A DNA stretch of 64,000 nt, taken from NCBI GenBank assembly GCA_014843695.1, contig CM026400.1, positions 29,889,563 to 29,953,562 of the forward strand. The letters are read 5' to 3'. Position 1 is the stretch's first letter. Each line of letters opens with the position of its first letter. Of the stretch, positions 20,294-32,339 are shown piece by piece. The DNA is from Archivesica marissinica (lineage: Eukaryota > Mollusca > Bivalvia > Venerida > Vesicomyidae). The notes under the pieces are model-generated. The model ran no database searches. It saw only the letters and a program-made list of their open reading frames with translations, and was not told the DNA's origin. The position numbers and the translations under genes were made by a program.

Positions 20294-20458
20294 GGACGTT
20301 ACACTTATGTCATAACATACGTTCCTCAAATATGATGCAAATACAATTAAGTTATGTACAGTATTCCATCTACTATACTATTGGACATTACACTTATGTC
20401 ATAGCATAAGGTCCTCAAATATGATGCAAATACAATTAAGTTATGTACAGTATTCCAT
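20294..20458. repeat. 76-bp direct duplication
   Basis: The segment from ggacgttacacttatgtcat to gttatgtacagtattccat at 20294-20369 is repeated at 20383-20458 with a few substitutions. A 13-bp spacer (ctactatactatt) separates the copies. A similar ctactatactat also precedes the first copy at about 20229. Confidence 0.9.
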
Positions 20459-21335
20459 AGTTTTGAGTTAACCGCATGATAATGCTTCTAAAAATAAATA
20501 ATTATTCTGACCATATCAGATAATTGGTCAACATCTATGTCTAGGGCTTTTGGATCAAAGTGTCGGTATGGTCGCTATGTTTGATCAATATTGATAAAAG
20601 TTACTCTCCATCTAGCAACTATTGTGATGATCTGCCCCTGTAGTGTCTCCTGTATACCATAAGTACGTCAAGCAATTAGTTTTGAACACCTTTCTTATAG
20701 TCTGTTATTTTGCTCGATTGCGATACAAGCTGTGCAATGGTTAAATCAATCCCCTCTTGGCATCTCTCTGTAATTCTTGTGTATCACACAGCAAATCCAT
20801 AGCCATATGGGTTACTGGGAAACGAATTATTGACCTCAGCTTGTATGGATTGACAGTACAGCTGGTCTAAGTCGGGGACTCCAGTACCACCGCGACAACT
20901 ATGTTATTCCATTGTCTTTTCTTTGTAAAAACATTCGTTATATACACAACAGAGGAGTACTCTCTTAATAAATGATAAATAACTAAACACTATTCATAAT
21001 TATAATAAATAATAATAATAGTATTAATTAAGCAATTTGGGCAGCTGTATCTACGTCGTCAATAAATTATTATTATACATCCTTGTCTATTAGATTGTTG
21101 GGTTTGTGGAGACTGTTTGCTTCAATCATCTGGGATTATTCGAGGTAAGGAGCACTGCAGACACTCGACAGTAGTAACTACCGCCAACTCCACTTCTTAC
21201 CTATTCCCTATTCCTCTCTCGTGACGTCATTATCCTATAACTGGGTGACCTTTAAGGAAGTGTCATCAAAGGGAATAAGAGGTCGAGTGTCACCTTTGGG
21301 GTCAACGCACGAATGGGTGCGGGTATGTGTAGGTT
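20459..21335. other. Non-coding
   Basis: A short (AAT)n tract lies near 21005-21025. Sequence from about 21290 onward probably belongs to the SINE family 4 copy whose tail follows. No gene is seen. Confidence 0.4.
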
Positions 21336-21420
21336 CCATCAGGAATGAGACCTCGAGAGCGATTAATCTAACGTTGTAAGAATTTGTTTCGCAATCGAGC
21401 TAAAATAGATTTGTATAAAC
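21336..21420 (+). mobile_element. SINE family 4, 3' part
   Basis: The sequence gaatgagacctcgagagcga, then ttaatctaacgttgtaagaa and tttcgcaatcgagctaaaat, matches the 3' part of the full copy at 2710-2938, including the gagacctcgagag segment. Confidence 0.75.
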
Positions 21421-22776
21421 TAATCCAATGTCTTGAGGGAAATGTTGAAACATTATGAAATAAACGTTGTTTCTGTGTTTCAATTATAACTCAATCACCA
21501 TAATCAAGTACATTCTAACTTAAAACTAACCGCAGAATGAATGAATTTTACACCGAGCATTCGTTATCTAGATAAGAGATCAAATATCATTAAGGAGTGT
21601 ACTACATGACATTTTGATTTCAATGAATTACCTGGGCAACGAAATATATCTGAACGCTTTATCTAATAAAAGGTGTGTTTAAATAGCCAAGATTAATATT
21701 TGTTTTGGATATTTCAACTTTTCAACAATGCACGTCACAGCTTATGTATCTGCATGTCTCTTCATTACCTCATATTGACATGTTAAATTGTAGACTGGTT
21801 CACTGATTGTATGGCTATATGTCCGTCCGTACGCCCGCCCGCATGCACGCCAGCCCGCCCGGCAGCTGTTCGTCCAATCGCCCCCTCCCACAACCCGCCC
21901 AAATCCCGCACACCCGTTCCGACAACCGTCCGTCCGTCCATCCGTCTTCCTGTCTGTGCACCTTCATAATACGAACACGTCTATATACCGACTAACTACA
22001 TAAAATAACACTTAATTTAGTTTAATGCGTGTCATTTATGTATTAATTCATGTATATATCACAGCAAAGTGGAAATATAGTGCGTGGAATATATCCAATT
22101 TCTTGAGATACATGTATGAATTACAATCAAACTTTATATTGCAAAATAATTCAATTCAAAACGTTATATTCCGTATATCTTGAATAAACACCGGAATATA
22201 TCAGTAGTACAGTGGTTAACACGCTAGAGGACTCGTTCAGCAACAAGTCGAGACATGTTTTGGTGCGCATGCGCGTTTGCCTATCTTCTCAACGTTCATC
22301 CTCAATGCTATTCCTCCCCCTCATCAGTACTCCAACGTACCTCATATGAGCTGAATGAGCTCATATATGCGGTATATACATGTATTTACTATACTCTTGT
22401 ACGTACGCTAGTGACAAACCATAGTTTATAGACCTGCGTTGCCGGTGTAAATAGGGCAACCTCATGTATACTAGTATGAACGAGTATCTTCCTATATATA
22501 AATGTACACACGTATCGTCCGTTCAAACTCAACACCTCCCGTACATTTAGTAGACAATAACTCGAGTTTACAAGTACATGTAGCATATTTTTAAGTTTGT
22601 TTAATCGTACACATTATTATAACATATGGAACACACGCAACAAAATACAGAAAGTTCCGGTCAACGTTATTAATCATAGCATTTAGCACAAATTGTGAAC
22701 AGTTTGTTAATTTTTAACATGTCTTGTATTTGCGACCGATGATTACTATTTTCGGACGGTTTTTCATCCTGTCCAT
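21421..22776. other. Non-coding; C-rich tract and a possible tRNA-like remnant
   Basis: A strand-asymmetric C-rich tract (gtccgtccgtacgcccgccc and similar) covers about 21820-21960 and stands out against AT-rich flanks. At about 22205-22260, gtacagtggttaacacgcta resembles a tRNA A-box region, but no B box follows. No gene is recognised. Confidence 0.4.
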
Positions 22777-23411
22777 TTAGCTCTGTGCCCACCTCTCTGC
22801 CTGCTGCATCGGCGTTAACCTAGTGTCGGTCTCTATGTCTGCTCCTCCACCTGCCTGCGTATGATCCGAATGTATGTCAGTCTCCGTATTTTTACATTCG
22901 CTCGCGGTTGTTTCCGGAAGTTCGAATCGCTTCAGAACGGTTTCGAACAAGTACTTTCTCTGATTAGTGGCATATTTCCACGCCTCCTCTTTATCGTAGC
23001 CATCGATTATCTTTAGATCCGCTGCAGTTTTCTTTCTTCCACCAATTTCTTCCTATACTTGGATCTCATATTCCGGAATACCGTCCGCCTAGCAACGTTC
23101 TCCATAGCACCCTGTACCCGCATGTAATCTTTCACATTCTCCTCAAATTCCGATTGACACTGATTAAACACTCTGTCTACGATACAGTACCACGGATCGA
23201 TAACATCAGAATCCTCCTCTTGACTGGAATCTTCGTCATTACTGGAATCTTCGCCACTCGCGTCATCGGAGTTTGACATATCCACATCATCGATCGTACC
23301 CAATATATCCTTCTCGTATTCATTCTCGTCATCGACATGAAGCGTTCGTTTATGGCGAAGCATATTGTCTTTTCGCATGAATCTTTTCGAGCATATATCG
23401 CAACTGTACAT
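22777..23411 (-). pseudogene. C2H2 zinc-finger protein gene, frame broken near the C-terminus
   Basis: From ATG at 23411 the protein begins MYSCDICSKRFMRKDNMLRH, a C2H2 finger with C4, C7, H20 and H25. A very acidic stretch (about residues 27-70) follows, then a helical region with EFEENVKDYMRVQGAMENVA and RTVFRNMRSKYRKKLVEER. The frame stops at 23013. The neighbouring frame continues without a stop from about 23030 to 22777 with IIDGYDKEEAWKYATNQRK and YLFETVLKRFELPETT. Single-finger proteins with this acidic-plus-helical layout recur in invertebrate genomes and look multicopy; that is recollection, not a search. A one-base shift, or a short unrecognised intron, explains the break. A splice-acceptor-like ctttag lies 14 bp upstream of the ATG. 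Confidence 0.6.
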
Positions 23412-23636
23412 GTTGAGGTCTCGCTAAAGAATGAGGAGTGAGGAGGAGTGATACTACTTTATGTATAGCGTTCTTCAAAGCCGCACGATATAAGCAAAGG
23501 TGATAAGCAGTGATGCCATACATGTACACAGGCAGACAACCCGAAACCACAGTAGTTGTCTGAAAACGAAAGTAGCATGAATATCGAAACTGATGTTCAT
23601 CCTATTGTCAACAATATCGACCGATACATAGCGACT

Positions 23637-25450
23637 TACAGGAGTGCTATGTAGTATTGGGTGACTATATTTCAAGAACAATATCGATCGATATATAGCG
23701 ACTTACAGGAGTGCTATGTAGTATTGGGTGACTATATTTCAAGAACAATATCGACCGATACATACTGACTTACAGGAGTGATATGTAGTATTGGGTGGCT
23801 ATATTTCAAGAACAATATCGATCGATACATACTGACTTACAGGAGTGCTATGTAGTATTGGGTGGCTATATTTCAAGAAGAATATCGACCGATACATAGC
23901 GACTTACAGGAGTGGTATGTAGTATTGGGTGACTATATTTCAAGAACAATATCGACCGATACATAGCGACTTACAGGAGTGCTATGTAGTATTGGGTGAC
24001 TATATTTCAAGAACAATATCGACCGATACATAGCGACTTACAGGAGTGCTATGTAGTATTGGGTGGCTATATTTCAAGAACAATATCGACCGATACATAG
24101 CGACTTACAGGAGTGCTATGTAGTATTGGGTGGCTATATTTCAAGAACAATATCGACCGATACATAGCGACTTACAGGAGTGCTATGTAGTATTGGGTGA
24201 CTATATTTCAAGAACAATATCGATCGATATATACCGACTTACAGGAGTGCTATGTAGTATTGGGTGGCTATATTTCAAGAACAATATCGATCGATATATA
24301 GCGACTTACAGGAGTGCTATGTAGTATTGGGTGACTATATTTCAAGAACAATATCGACCGATACATACCGACTTACAGGAGTGCTATGTAGTATTGGGTG
24401 GCTATATTACAAGAACAATATCGACCGATACATAGCGACTTACAGGAGTGCTATGTAGTATTGGGTGACTATATTACAAGAACAATATCGACCGATACAT
24501 AGCGACTTACAGGAGTGCTATGTAGTATTGGGTGACTATATTTCAAGAACAATATCGATCGATACATAGCGACTTACAGGAGTGCTATGTAGTATTGGGT
24601 GACTATATTTCAAGAACAATATCGATCGATACATACCGACTTACAGGAGTGCTATGTAGTATTGGGTGACTATATTTCAAGAACAATATCGATCGATACA
24701 TAGCGACTTACAGGAGTGCTATGTAGTATTGGGTGACTATATTTCAAGAACAATATCGATCGATACATAGCGACTTACAGGAGTGCTATGTAGTATTGGG
24801 TGACTATATTTCAAGAACAATATCGATCGATACATAGCGACTTACAGGAGTGCTATGTAGTATTGGGTGACTATATTTCAAGAACAATATCGATCGATAC
24901 ATAGCGACTTACAGGAGTGCTATGTAGTATTGGGTGACTATATTTGAAGAACAATATCGATCGATACATACTGACTTACAGGAGTGGTATGTAGTATTGG
25001 GTGGCTATATTTCAAGAACAATATCGATCGATACATACCGACTTACATGAGTGCTATGTAGTATTGGGTGACTATATTTCAAGAACAATATCGATCGATA
25101 CATACTGACTTACAGGAGTGCTATGTAGTATTGGGTGACTATATTTCAAGAACAATATCGATCGATACATACTGACTTACAGGAGTGGTATGTAGTATTG
25201 GGTGGCTATATTTCAAGAACAATATCGATCGATACATACAGACTTACAAGAGTGGTATGTAGTATTGGGTGACTGTATTTCAAGAACAATATCGATCGAT
25301 ACATACCGAGTAACATAAGTGGTATGTAATATTGGGTGGCTATATATCAAGAACCATATCTATCGATACATACCGACTTACAGGAGTGCTATGTAGTATT
25401 GGGTGACTATTTTAGAAGAACCATGTCGGTCGATACATTCCGACTTACAG
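23637..25450. repeat. 67-bp tandem repeat, about 27 copies
   Basis: The unit begins tacaggagtgctatgtagta, continues ttgggtgactatatttcaag and ends aacaatatcgatcgatacat plus agcgact. The period is 67 bp (23637, 23704 and so on). Recurring variants are gactat/ggctat, cgatcgat/cgaccgat and agcg/ctg/ccg before the last t. The last three or four copies (from about 25250) are more diverged, the usual pattern at an array edge. Confidence 0.97.
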
Positions 25451-25636
25451 AATTAACGGTATCTGATGTTCTATATATCTCGTCCATAATAATTAAGTGA
25501 AACCGGTCTCGGGTTTCCAGCAAAAGCGGATACAATGTTTGCTACCGCTGCTGTAGTATGTAGTGGGTTTCATTGCTGGAAGAATTGCTGTAAATTGTTG
25601 ATAATGGGGGCAATGCATGGTATGGAGAAGAACATT

Positions 25637-25757
25637 AGAACAGTTGGTGTGGTACATACTACGGTAGAACAGTTGGTGTGGTACGTACTACGGTAGGAGA
25701 GTTGGTGTGGTACGTACTACGGTATAACAGTTGGTGTAGTACGTCCTACGGTAGGAC
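25637..25757. repeat. 29-bp tandem repeat, 4 copies
   Basis: The unit is aacagttggtgtggtacgta followed by ctacggtag, at 25638, 25667, 25696 and 25725. It lies in the roughly 400-bp spacer between the 67-bp and 37-bp arrays. Confidence 0.92.
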
Positions 25758-25879
25758 TGGTTGATATTATAATATAGTGTATTGAGTATAGGATGGAGTA
25801 ACGACTGTATTCAAATGAAACATGAAAACTCCTCCATCACACATACATCGCACTTAATCACTGGCCAATATAGTACAGG

Positions 25880-28250
25880 TCACCAAACCACTGCAATGGG
25901 CAACTTGTCTTATATACATTCCATACCACTGCAATGAGCATCTTTTACATACGTATGCCATACCACTGCAATAGGCAACTTGTACATACATATTACATAC
26001 CACTGTAATAGGCAACTTGTACATACATATGCCATGCTATTGCAATGGGCGACATTTACATACATATGCCATACCACTGCAATAGGCAACATGTACATAC
26101 ATATTCCATAGCACTATAATAGGCAACTTGTACATACATATTCCATACCACTGTAATAGGCAACTTGTACATACATATTCCATACCACTGCAATAGGTGA
26201 CCTGTACATACATATTCCATACCACTGCAATAGGCAACTTGTAATACATATTCAACGCCACTACAATAGGCAACGTGTACATACATATTCCATACCACTA
26301 CAATAGGCAACTTGTACATACACATTCCATACCACTGCAATAGGCAACTTGTACATACATATTCCACACCACTGCAATAGGCAACTTGTCCATACATATT
26401 CCATACCACTGCAATAGACAACGTGTACATACATATTCCATACCACTGCAATGAGCAACGTGTACACACATAGTCCATACCACTGCAATAGGCAACTTGT
26501 ACATACATATTCCATACCACTACCATATGCAACGTTTACATAAATATTCCATACCACTACCATAGGCAACTTGTACATACATATTCCATACAACTACCAT
26601 AGGCAACGTGTACATACATATTCCATGCCACTGCCATAGGCAACTTGTACATACATATTCCATACAACTACCATAGGCAACGTGTACATACATAGTCCAT
26701 ACCACTGCAATAGGCAACCTGTACATACATAGTCCATACCACTGCAATAGGCAACTTGTACATTCATATTCCATACCACTGCAATAGGCAACTTGTACAT
26801 ACATATTCAACGCCACTAAAATAGGCAACGTGTACATACATATTCCATACCACTACAATAGGCAACTTGTACATACACATTCCGTACCACTGCAATAGGT
26901 AACTTGTACATACATATTCCACACCACTGCAATAGGCAACTTGTACATACATATTCCATACCACTGCAATAGGCAACGTGTACATACATATTCCATACAA
27001 CTGCAATAGACAACTTGTTCATACATATTTCATACCACTGCAATAGGCAAAGTGTACATACATATTCCATACCACTGCAATAGGCAACTTGTACATACAT
27101 ATTCCATACCACTGCAATAGGCAACTTGTACATACATATTCCACACCACTGCAATAGGCAACTTGTACATACATATTCCATACCACTGCAATATGCAACG
27201 TGTACATACATATTCCATACCACTGCAATAGGCAACTTGTACATACATATTCCATACCACTGCAATAGGCAACTTGTACATACACATTCCATACCACTGC
27301 AATAGGCAACTTGTACATACATATTCCATACCACTACCGTATGCAACGTTTACCTAAATATTCCATACCACTACCATAGGCAACGTGTACATACATATTC
27401 CATACAACTACCGTAGGCAACGTGTACATTCATATTCCATACCACTGCAATAGGCAACTTGTACATACATATTCCAATTCCACTGCAATAGGCAACTTGT
27501 ACATACATATTCCATACCACTGTAATAGGCAACGTGTACATACATATTCCACACCATTGCAATAGACAACTTATACATACATATTCCATACCATTGCAAT
27601 AGGCAACTTATACATACATATTCCATACCACTGCAACAGGCAACGTGTACATACATATTCCATACCATTGCAATAGGCAACGTGTACATACATATTCCAT
27701 ACAACTACCATAGGCAACGTGTACATACATATTCCATACCACTGCAATAGGTTACTTGTACATACACATTCCATATCATTGCAATAGGCAACTTGTACAT
27801 ACATATTCCATACCATTGTAATAGGCAACGTGTACATACATATTCCATACCATTGCATTGGGCAGCGTTTACATACATATTCCATACCACTACCATAGGT
27901 AACTTGTACATACATATTCCATACCACTGCAATAGTGTACATACATATTCCATACCACTGCAATAGGCAACTTGTACATACATATTCCATACCACTGCAA
28001 TAGGCAACGTGTACATACATATTCCATACCATTGCAATAGGCAACTTATACATACATATTCCATACCATTGCAATAGGCAACTTGTACATACATATTCCA
28101 TACAACTACCATAGGCAACGTGTACATACATATCCCATACCATTGCAATAGGCAACTTGTACATACATATTCCATACCACTGCAATTGGCAACTTGTACA
28201 TACATATTCCATACCACTGCAATAGGCAACTTGTACATACATATTCCATA
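25880..28250. repeat. 37-bp tandem repeat, about 64 copies
   Basis: The unit is caataggcaacttgtacata followed by catattccataccactg, period 37 bp. Variant sites (cttg/cgtg, ccactg/ccattg/caacta) recur in blocks, suggesting higher-order duplication. Since 37 is not a multiple of three, each open frame cycles through all three phases and gives artificial Cys/Tyr-rich peptides. I do not consider any of these coding. Confidence 0.97.
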
Positions 28251-28473
28251 CTGGTTATGGTGGCGTCTTCTCGGTCTCCTGACTCCTGCGTCGAAAATAA
28301 GATGTTACCATACCGATGTTGTGCAGATGACTATCGTCGAATCATAGTCTTACTATTCCACCGTTGATATTTGTAGTTGCCAGGCAATACGCAATCAACG
28401 AATACACTTTAGTTATGTTACCTATTTAATTATCAATATAATTATTATAGCACGAATAGTTTAATCATTACAG

Positions 28474-28575
28474 GTTTTGGCGTTGGATTAATGTATCTAC
28501 CAGCAGGTGTGTCGGTGATTAAAACGGTCAGCAAGCATCTCGCCTTAGCCAACGGTATAGCGATGTGTGGGTCGG
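28474..28575 (+). CDS. Isolated exon of a monocarboxylate-transporter-like (MFS/SLC16) gene
   Basis: A 102-bp segment lies between an acceptor (tcattacag|gttttgg) and a donor (gggtcgg|gtacgt), both introns in phase 1. It encodes FGVGLMYLPAGVSVIKTVSK followed by HLALANGIAMCGS. This matches the transmembrane region of SLC16-type transporters, with the G-F-G-x-G-L-x-Y-L-P and L-A-x-G-I-A-x-x-G-S-G motifs in order. The usual Y-F-x-K-R-R before L-A is changed to TVSKHL, so the exon is diverged or decaying. No other exon of such a gene was found. The exon sits between the 37-bp array (ending 220 bp upstream) and the 27-bp array (starting 65 bp downstream). Confidence 0.65.
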
Positions 28576-28639
28576 GTACGTAATGGAATTAATATAAGTA
28601 CATGTTATTACCAGCATACGCAGACAAATACACAATAGA

Positions 28640-30725
28640 AACGATGATGCCAAAATACACACTATGAACGATGATTCTAAAATACACAATATAAACGATG
28701 CTGCTAAAATACAGAATATAAACATTGATGCTAAAATACAGAATATAAACGATGATAAACTACACAATATAAACATTGATGCTAAAATACAGAATATAAA
28801 CGATGATGCTAAACTACACAATATAAAAGATGATGCTAAACTATACAATATAAACATTGATGCTAAACTACACAATATAAACATTGATGCTAAAATACAG
28901 AATATAAACGATGATAAACTACACAATATAAACATTGATGCTAAAATACAGAATATAAACGATGATGCTAAACTACACAATATAAACTATGATGCTAAAC
29001 TATACAATATAAACATTGATGCTAAGCTACACAATATAAACATTGATGCTAAAATACAGAATATAAACGATGATAAACTACACAATATTAACATTGATGC
29101 TAAAATACAGAATATAAACGATGATGCTAAACTACACAATATAAACATTGATGCTAAAATATACAATATAAACGATGCTGCTAAAATACAGAATATAAAA
29201 GATGATGCTAAACTACACAATATAAACATTGATGCTAAACTACAGAATATAAACGATGATGCTAAACTACAAAATATAAACATTGATGCTAAAATACAGA
29301 ATATAAACGATGATGCTAAACTACATAATATAAACATTAATGCTAAAATACAGAATATAAACGATGATGCTAAATACAGAATATAAACGATGATTCTAAA
29401 ATACAGAATATAAAAGATGATGCTAAGTTACACAATATAATTGATGATGCTAATATACACAATATAAACATTGATGCTAACATATAGCCCTGGGAACAGG
29501 CGGCGATATATTTTGCCTGATCAGTCAAATAAATATATGTTAACACCGATACCATTAATTGGGCCGTATTGAGCTTCTGATAATGCCATTTTGCCAGAAG
29601 TTACAAAGTGAAAAATCGACAGACTGGAACCCAGGCTAGCTAAAATGCACAATATAAACGATGATACGAAAATATACAATATAAGCAATGATGCTAAAAT
29701 ACAGAATATAAACGATGATGCTAAAATACAGAATATAAACGATGATGCTAAAATACAGAATATAAACGATGATGCTAAAATACAGAATATAAACGATGAT
29801 GCTAAAATACAGAATATAAACGATGATGCTAAAATGCAGAATATAAACGATGATGCTGAAATACAGAATATAAACGATGATGATGAAATACAGAATATAA
29901 ACGATGATGCTAAAATACACAATATAAACATTGATGCTGAAATACAGAATATAAACGATGATGCTAAAATACAGAATATAAACGATGATGCTAAAATGCA
30001 GAATATAAACGATGATGCTAAAATGCAGAATATAAACGATGATGCTGAAATACAGAATATAAACGATGATGATGAAATGCAGAATATAAACGATGATGCT
30101 AAACTACACAATATAAACATTGATGCTGAAATACAGAATATAAACGATGATGCTAAAATACAGAATATAAACGATGATGCTGAAATACAGAATATAAACG
30201 ATGATGCTAAAATACAGAATATAAACGATGATGCTAAAATACACAATATAAACGATGATGCTAAAATACACAATATAAACGATGATGCTAAAATACACAA
30301 TATAAACGATGATGTTAAAATACAGAATATAAACGATGATGCTAAAATACACAATATAAACGATGATGCTAAAATACAGAATATAAACAAACGATGATGC
30401 TAAAATACACAATATAAACGATGATGCTAAAATACACAATATAAACAAACGATGATGCTAAAATACAGAATATAAACGATGATGCTAAAATACACAATAT
30501 AAACGATGATGCTAAAATACACAATATAAACGATGATGCTAAAATACACAATATAAACGATGATGCTAAAATACACAATATAAACGATGATGCTAAAATA
30601 CACAATATAAACAAACGATGATGCTAAAATACACAATATAAACGATGATGCTAAAATACACAATATAAACGATGATGCTAAAATACACAATATAAACAAA
30701 CGATGATGCTAAAATACACAATACA
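28640..30725. repeat. 27-bp tandem repeat, about 70 copies, interrupted once
   Basis: The unit is gatgatgctaaaatacagaa followed by tataaac. Because 27 is a multiple of three, long frames result: plus strand 28664-29386 and 29645-30397 read repeats of INDDAKIQN, and the minus strand reads hydrophobic repeats. Unique sequence at about 29487-29640 interrupts the array. Toward the 3' end, 31-bp variants (aaacaaacgatg) appear. The first block mixes INIDAKLHN- and INDDAKIQN-type units and the second is more homogeneous. Coding function is not supported. Confidence 0.96.
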
Positions 30726-31120
30726 CGCATGCGAGTACATGCGAGTACATAGCTAAATCTAGTTTTATTCAGAACATATTTAGTTTCCATCCCATCACAG
30801 TGGAACCTTGATGCAGGAACCTAGTAGATAGATAGGGATTTGATACGCGATATGTATACAACATGACTAGCGAGTTTCCTCTGCCATAGATAACATGGAT
30901 TCCGATAGATAAATTGGTGACATTTATTTCTCCGATGGTGCAGCATAATATACACTTTCAATAAAAACAATAATATTTTGAATTTGCATAAAATCATGTA
31001 GAAGCACTTGTCAATCAAATAGATATGTTGCTGGAAAGCTTAAAATGAACATATTTTTTTGGTATTATTTCCCCAAAACATTCACTTAATCCGTTTACTA
31101 GTATCAATGACCACTGTAAT
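30726..31120. other. Non-coding
   Basis: The motif gcgagtacat occurs twice at the array edge (about 30730-30750). Nothing else is recognised. Confidence 0.4.
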
Positions 31121-31290
31121 TTTATTTATTTTACAACGGTTGCGAAGCAAGTTTTAACAACTTATATTAATCACTCTCGTTGGCGTGGATGAAGGTGTGT
31201 GGGAGAAAACGTGCCTGTCCGATCTGGCGACCATCGTACCATCTAACCTTAATTCTCTCCATTGGTTAACCATTGCGCTAATCGGACAAC
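31121..31290 (-). mobile_element. SINE family 2, core partly deleted
   Basis: On the minus strand, gattagcgcaatggttaacc is followed by agatggtacgatggtcgcca, a short core remnant, tcatccacgccaacgagagt and cttgcttcgcaaccgttgta. The B-box region and most of the conserved core are missing. Confidence 0.82.
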
Positions 31291-32130
31291 TGTGAACATA
31301 TGCATTCAACAATAGTTGCATTTTCTTATAAATTCTAATGCATACACCATTGTCAAGAAAAATAATTAATATTTAAAAAGTGTATTTCAATAATAACAAA
31401 CACAAATTAATTATGTTATTGCAATTAAAAATTAGTTGGAAATCCTGAACTTGCCGTTTATAAAACTTGCCATACAATATGGCGGTCAAGATAATATCTT
31501 ATCAGCTTTTTTCACAGGCTGTGTTGTCTTGATTAATAAGGTTGTAAAACAACAAATAAATTGCCTATTAAATACATAGTAAAAAGCAAAAACATACAGT
31601 CTGTTCATTTATATTTCCAATCTTTCATTTCTTCTGATACCACATCCACTGTGAAGAGGTATTCAAATCAGCCTGAAACACACCAAGAATATTTCAAATT
31701 TTAAGTTTCAAATATCCAGTGCTCGCCTGTGAATAATGTCACTGTGTTTACACACTGTATTCCTCCGCCAAATAATACAGTATACTGACCTTCAGTTTGT
31801 AATGGCCTGAATTCCTATACCACATCTTGTCTACACATCAACTAGTCTGATGTCTTCTCAAGTCACATAATTTCTCAACAAGTATGCACTGCCTGTCATG
31901 AAAATGCATTTTTATCAAAAAGAACAATTAACTATATTAGTCATTGGGACTACATTCGAGTGGACCGCGGATGCACTTCTGCCTATTTACGTATATACAA
32001 CCATAAGTCATGTTAGTAACCAACATTTCCGTTACATGCATTTTCATAGGTCGGTCGTTTTCGACGCCATCTGAAATCACAAGCGATTAAAAGTGTACTT
32101 TATTTTAGTTATGTTATATTTTTTTATTTC
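31291..32130. other. Non-coding
   Basis: AT-rich sequence. No exon with both splice sites and no transposon signature was recognised. Confidence 0.4.
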
Positions 32131-32339
32131 GTGTTTTACGCCTGCATCAGCACCATTTTGGGCTATATCGCCGGCGGGCAGTGTACCTAACAACACCATT
32201 CCTGGGAAGGCTCCAGCGGTTAACCAGTACTTGGGTGCACCAACCTCTGTATGAAACTGCCAACTTTTTCATATAAATGAGACACGGCCTGAGCGGGGCT
32301 CGAACCCGTGACCATCAGTGATGATATGTTACAGTGGTA
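32131..32339 (-). mobile_element. SINE family 5 (tRNA-like B box), cut by the gap
   Basis: On the minus strand the sequence ggtcacgggttcgagccccg is a strong B box. It is followed by gtctcatttatatgaaaaag, ccagtactggttaaccgct and a downstream region ending near tgcaggcgtaaaacacgaaa. The tRNA-like head runs into the gap. Only this copy is seen, so the family is tentative. Confidence 0.5.

Noticed and set aside
23637..25450. CRISPR-like regular spacing
   Set aside because: Units are contiguous tandem repeats with no unique spacers, in a eukaryotic context.
25910..28242. Cys/Tyr-rich peptides on the minus strand over the 37-bp array
   Set aside because: The period is not a multiple of three, so the same DNA is read in all three phases in succession. 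A real repeat protein would not show this.
28664..30397. Long open frames reading INDDAKIQN-type repeats (240 and 250 codons)
   Set aside because: They follow from a 27-bp minisatellite with no stop in the unit. The opposite strand is equally open, and there is no flanking unique coding sequence or splice signal tied to them.
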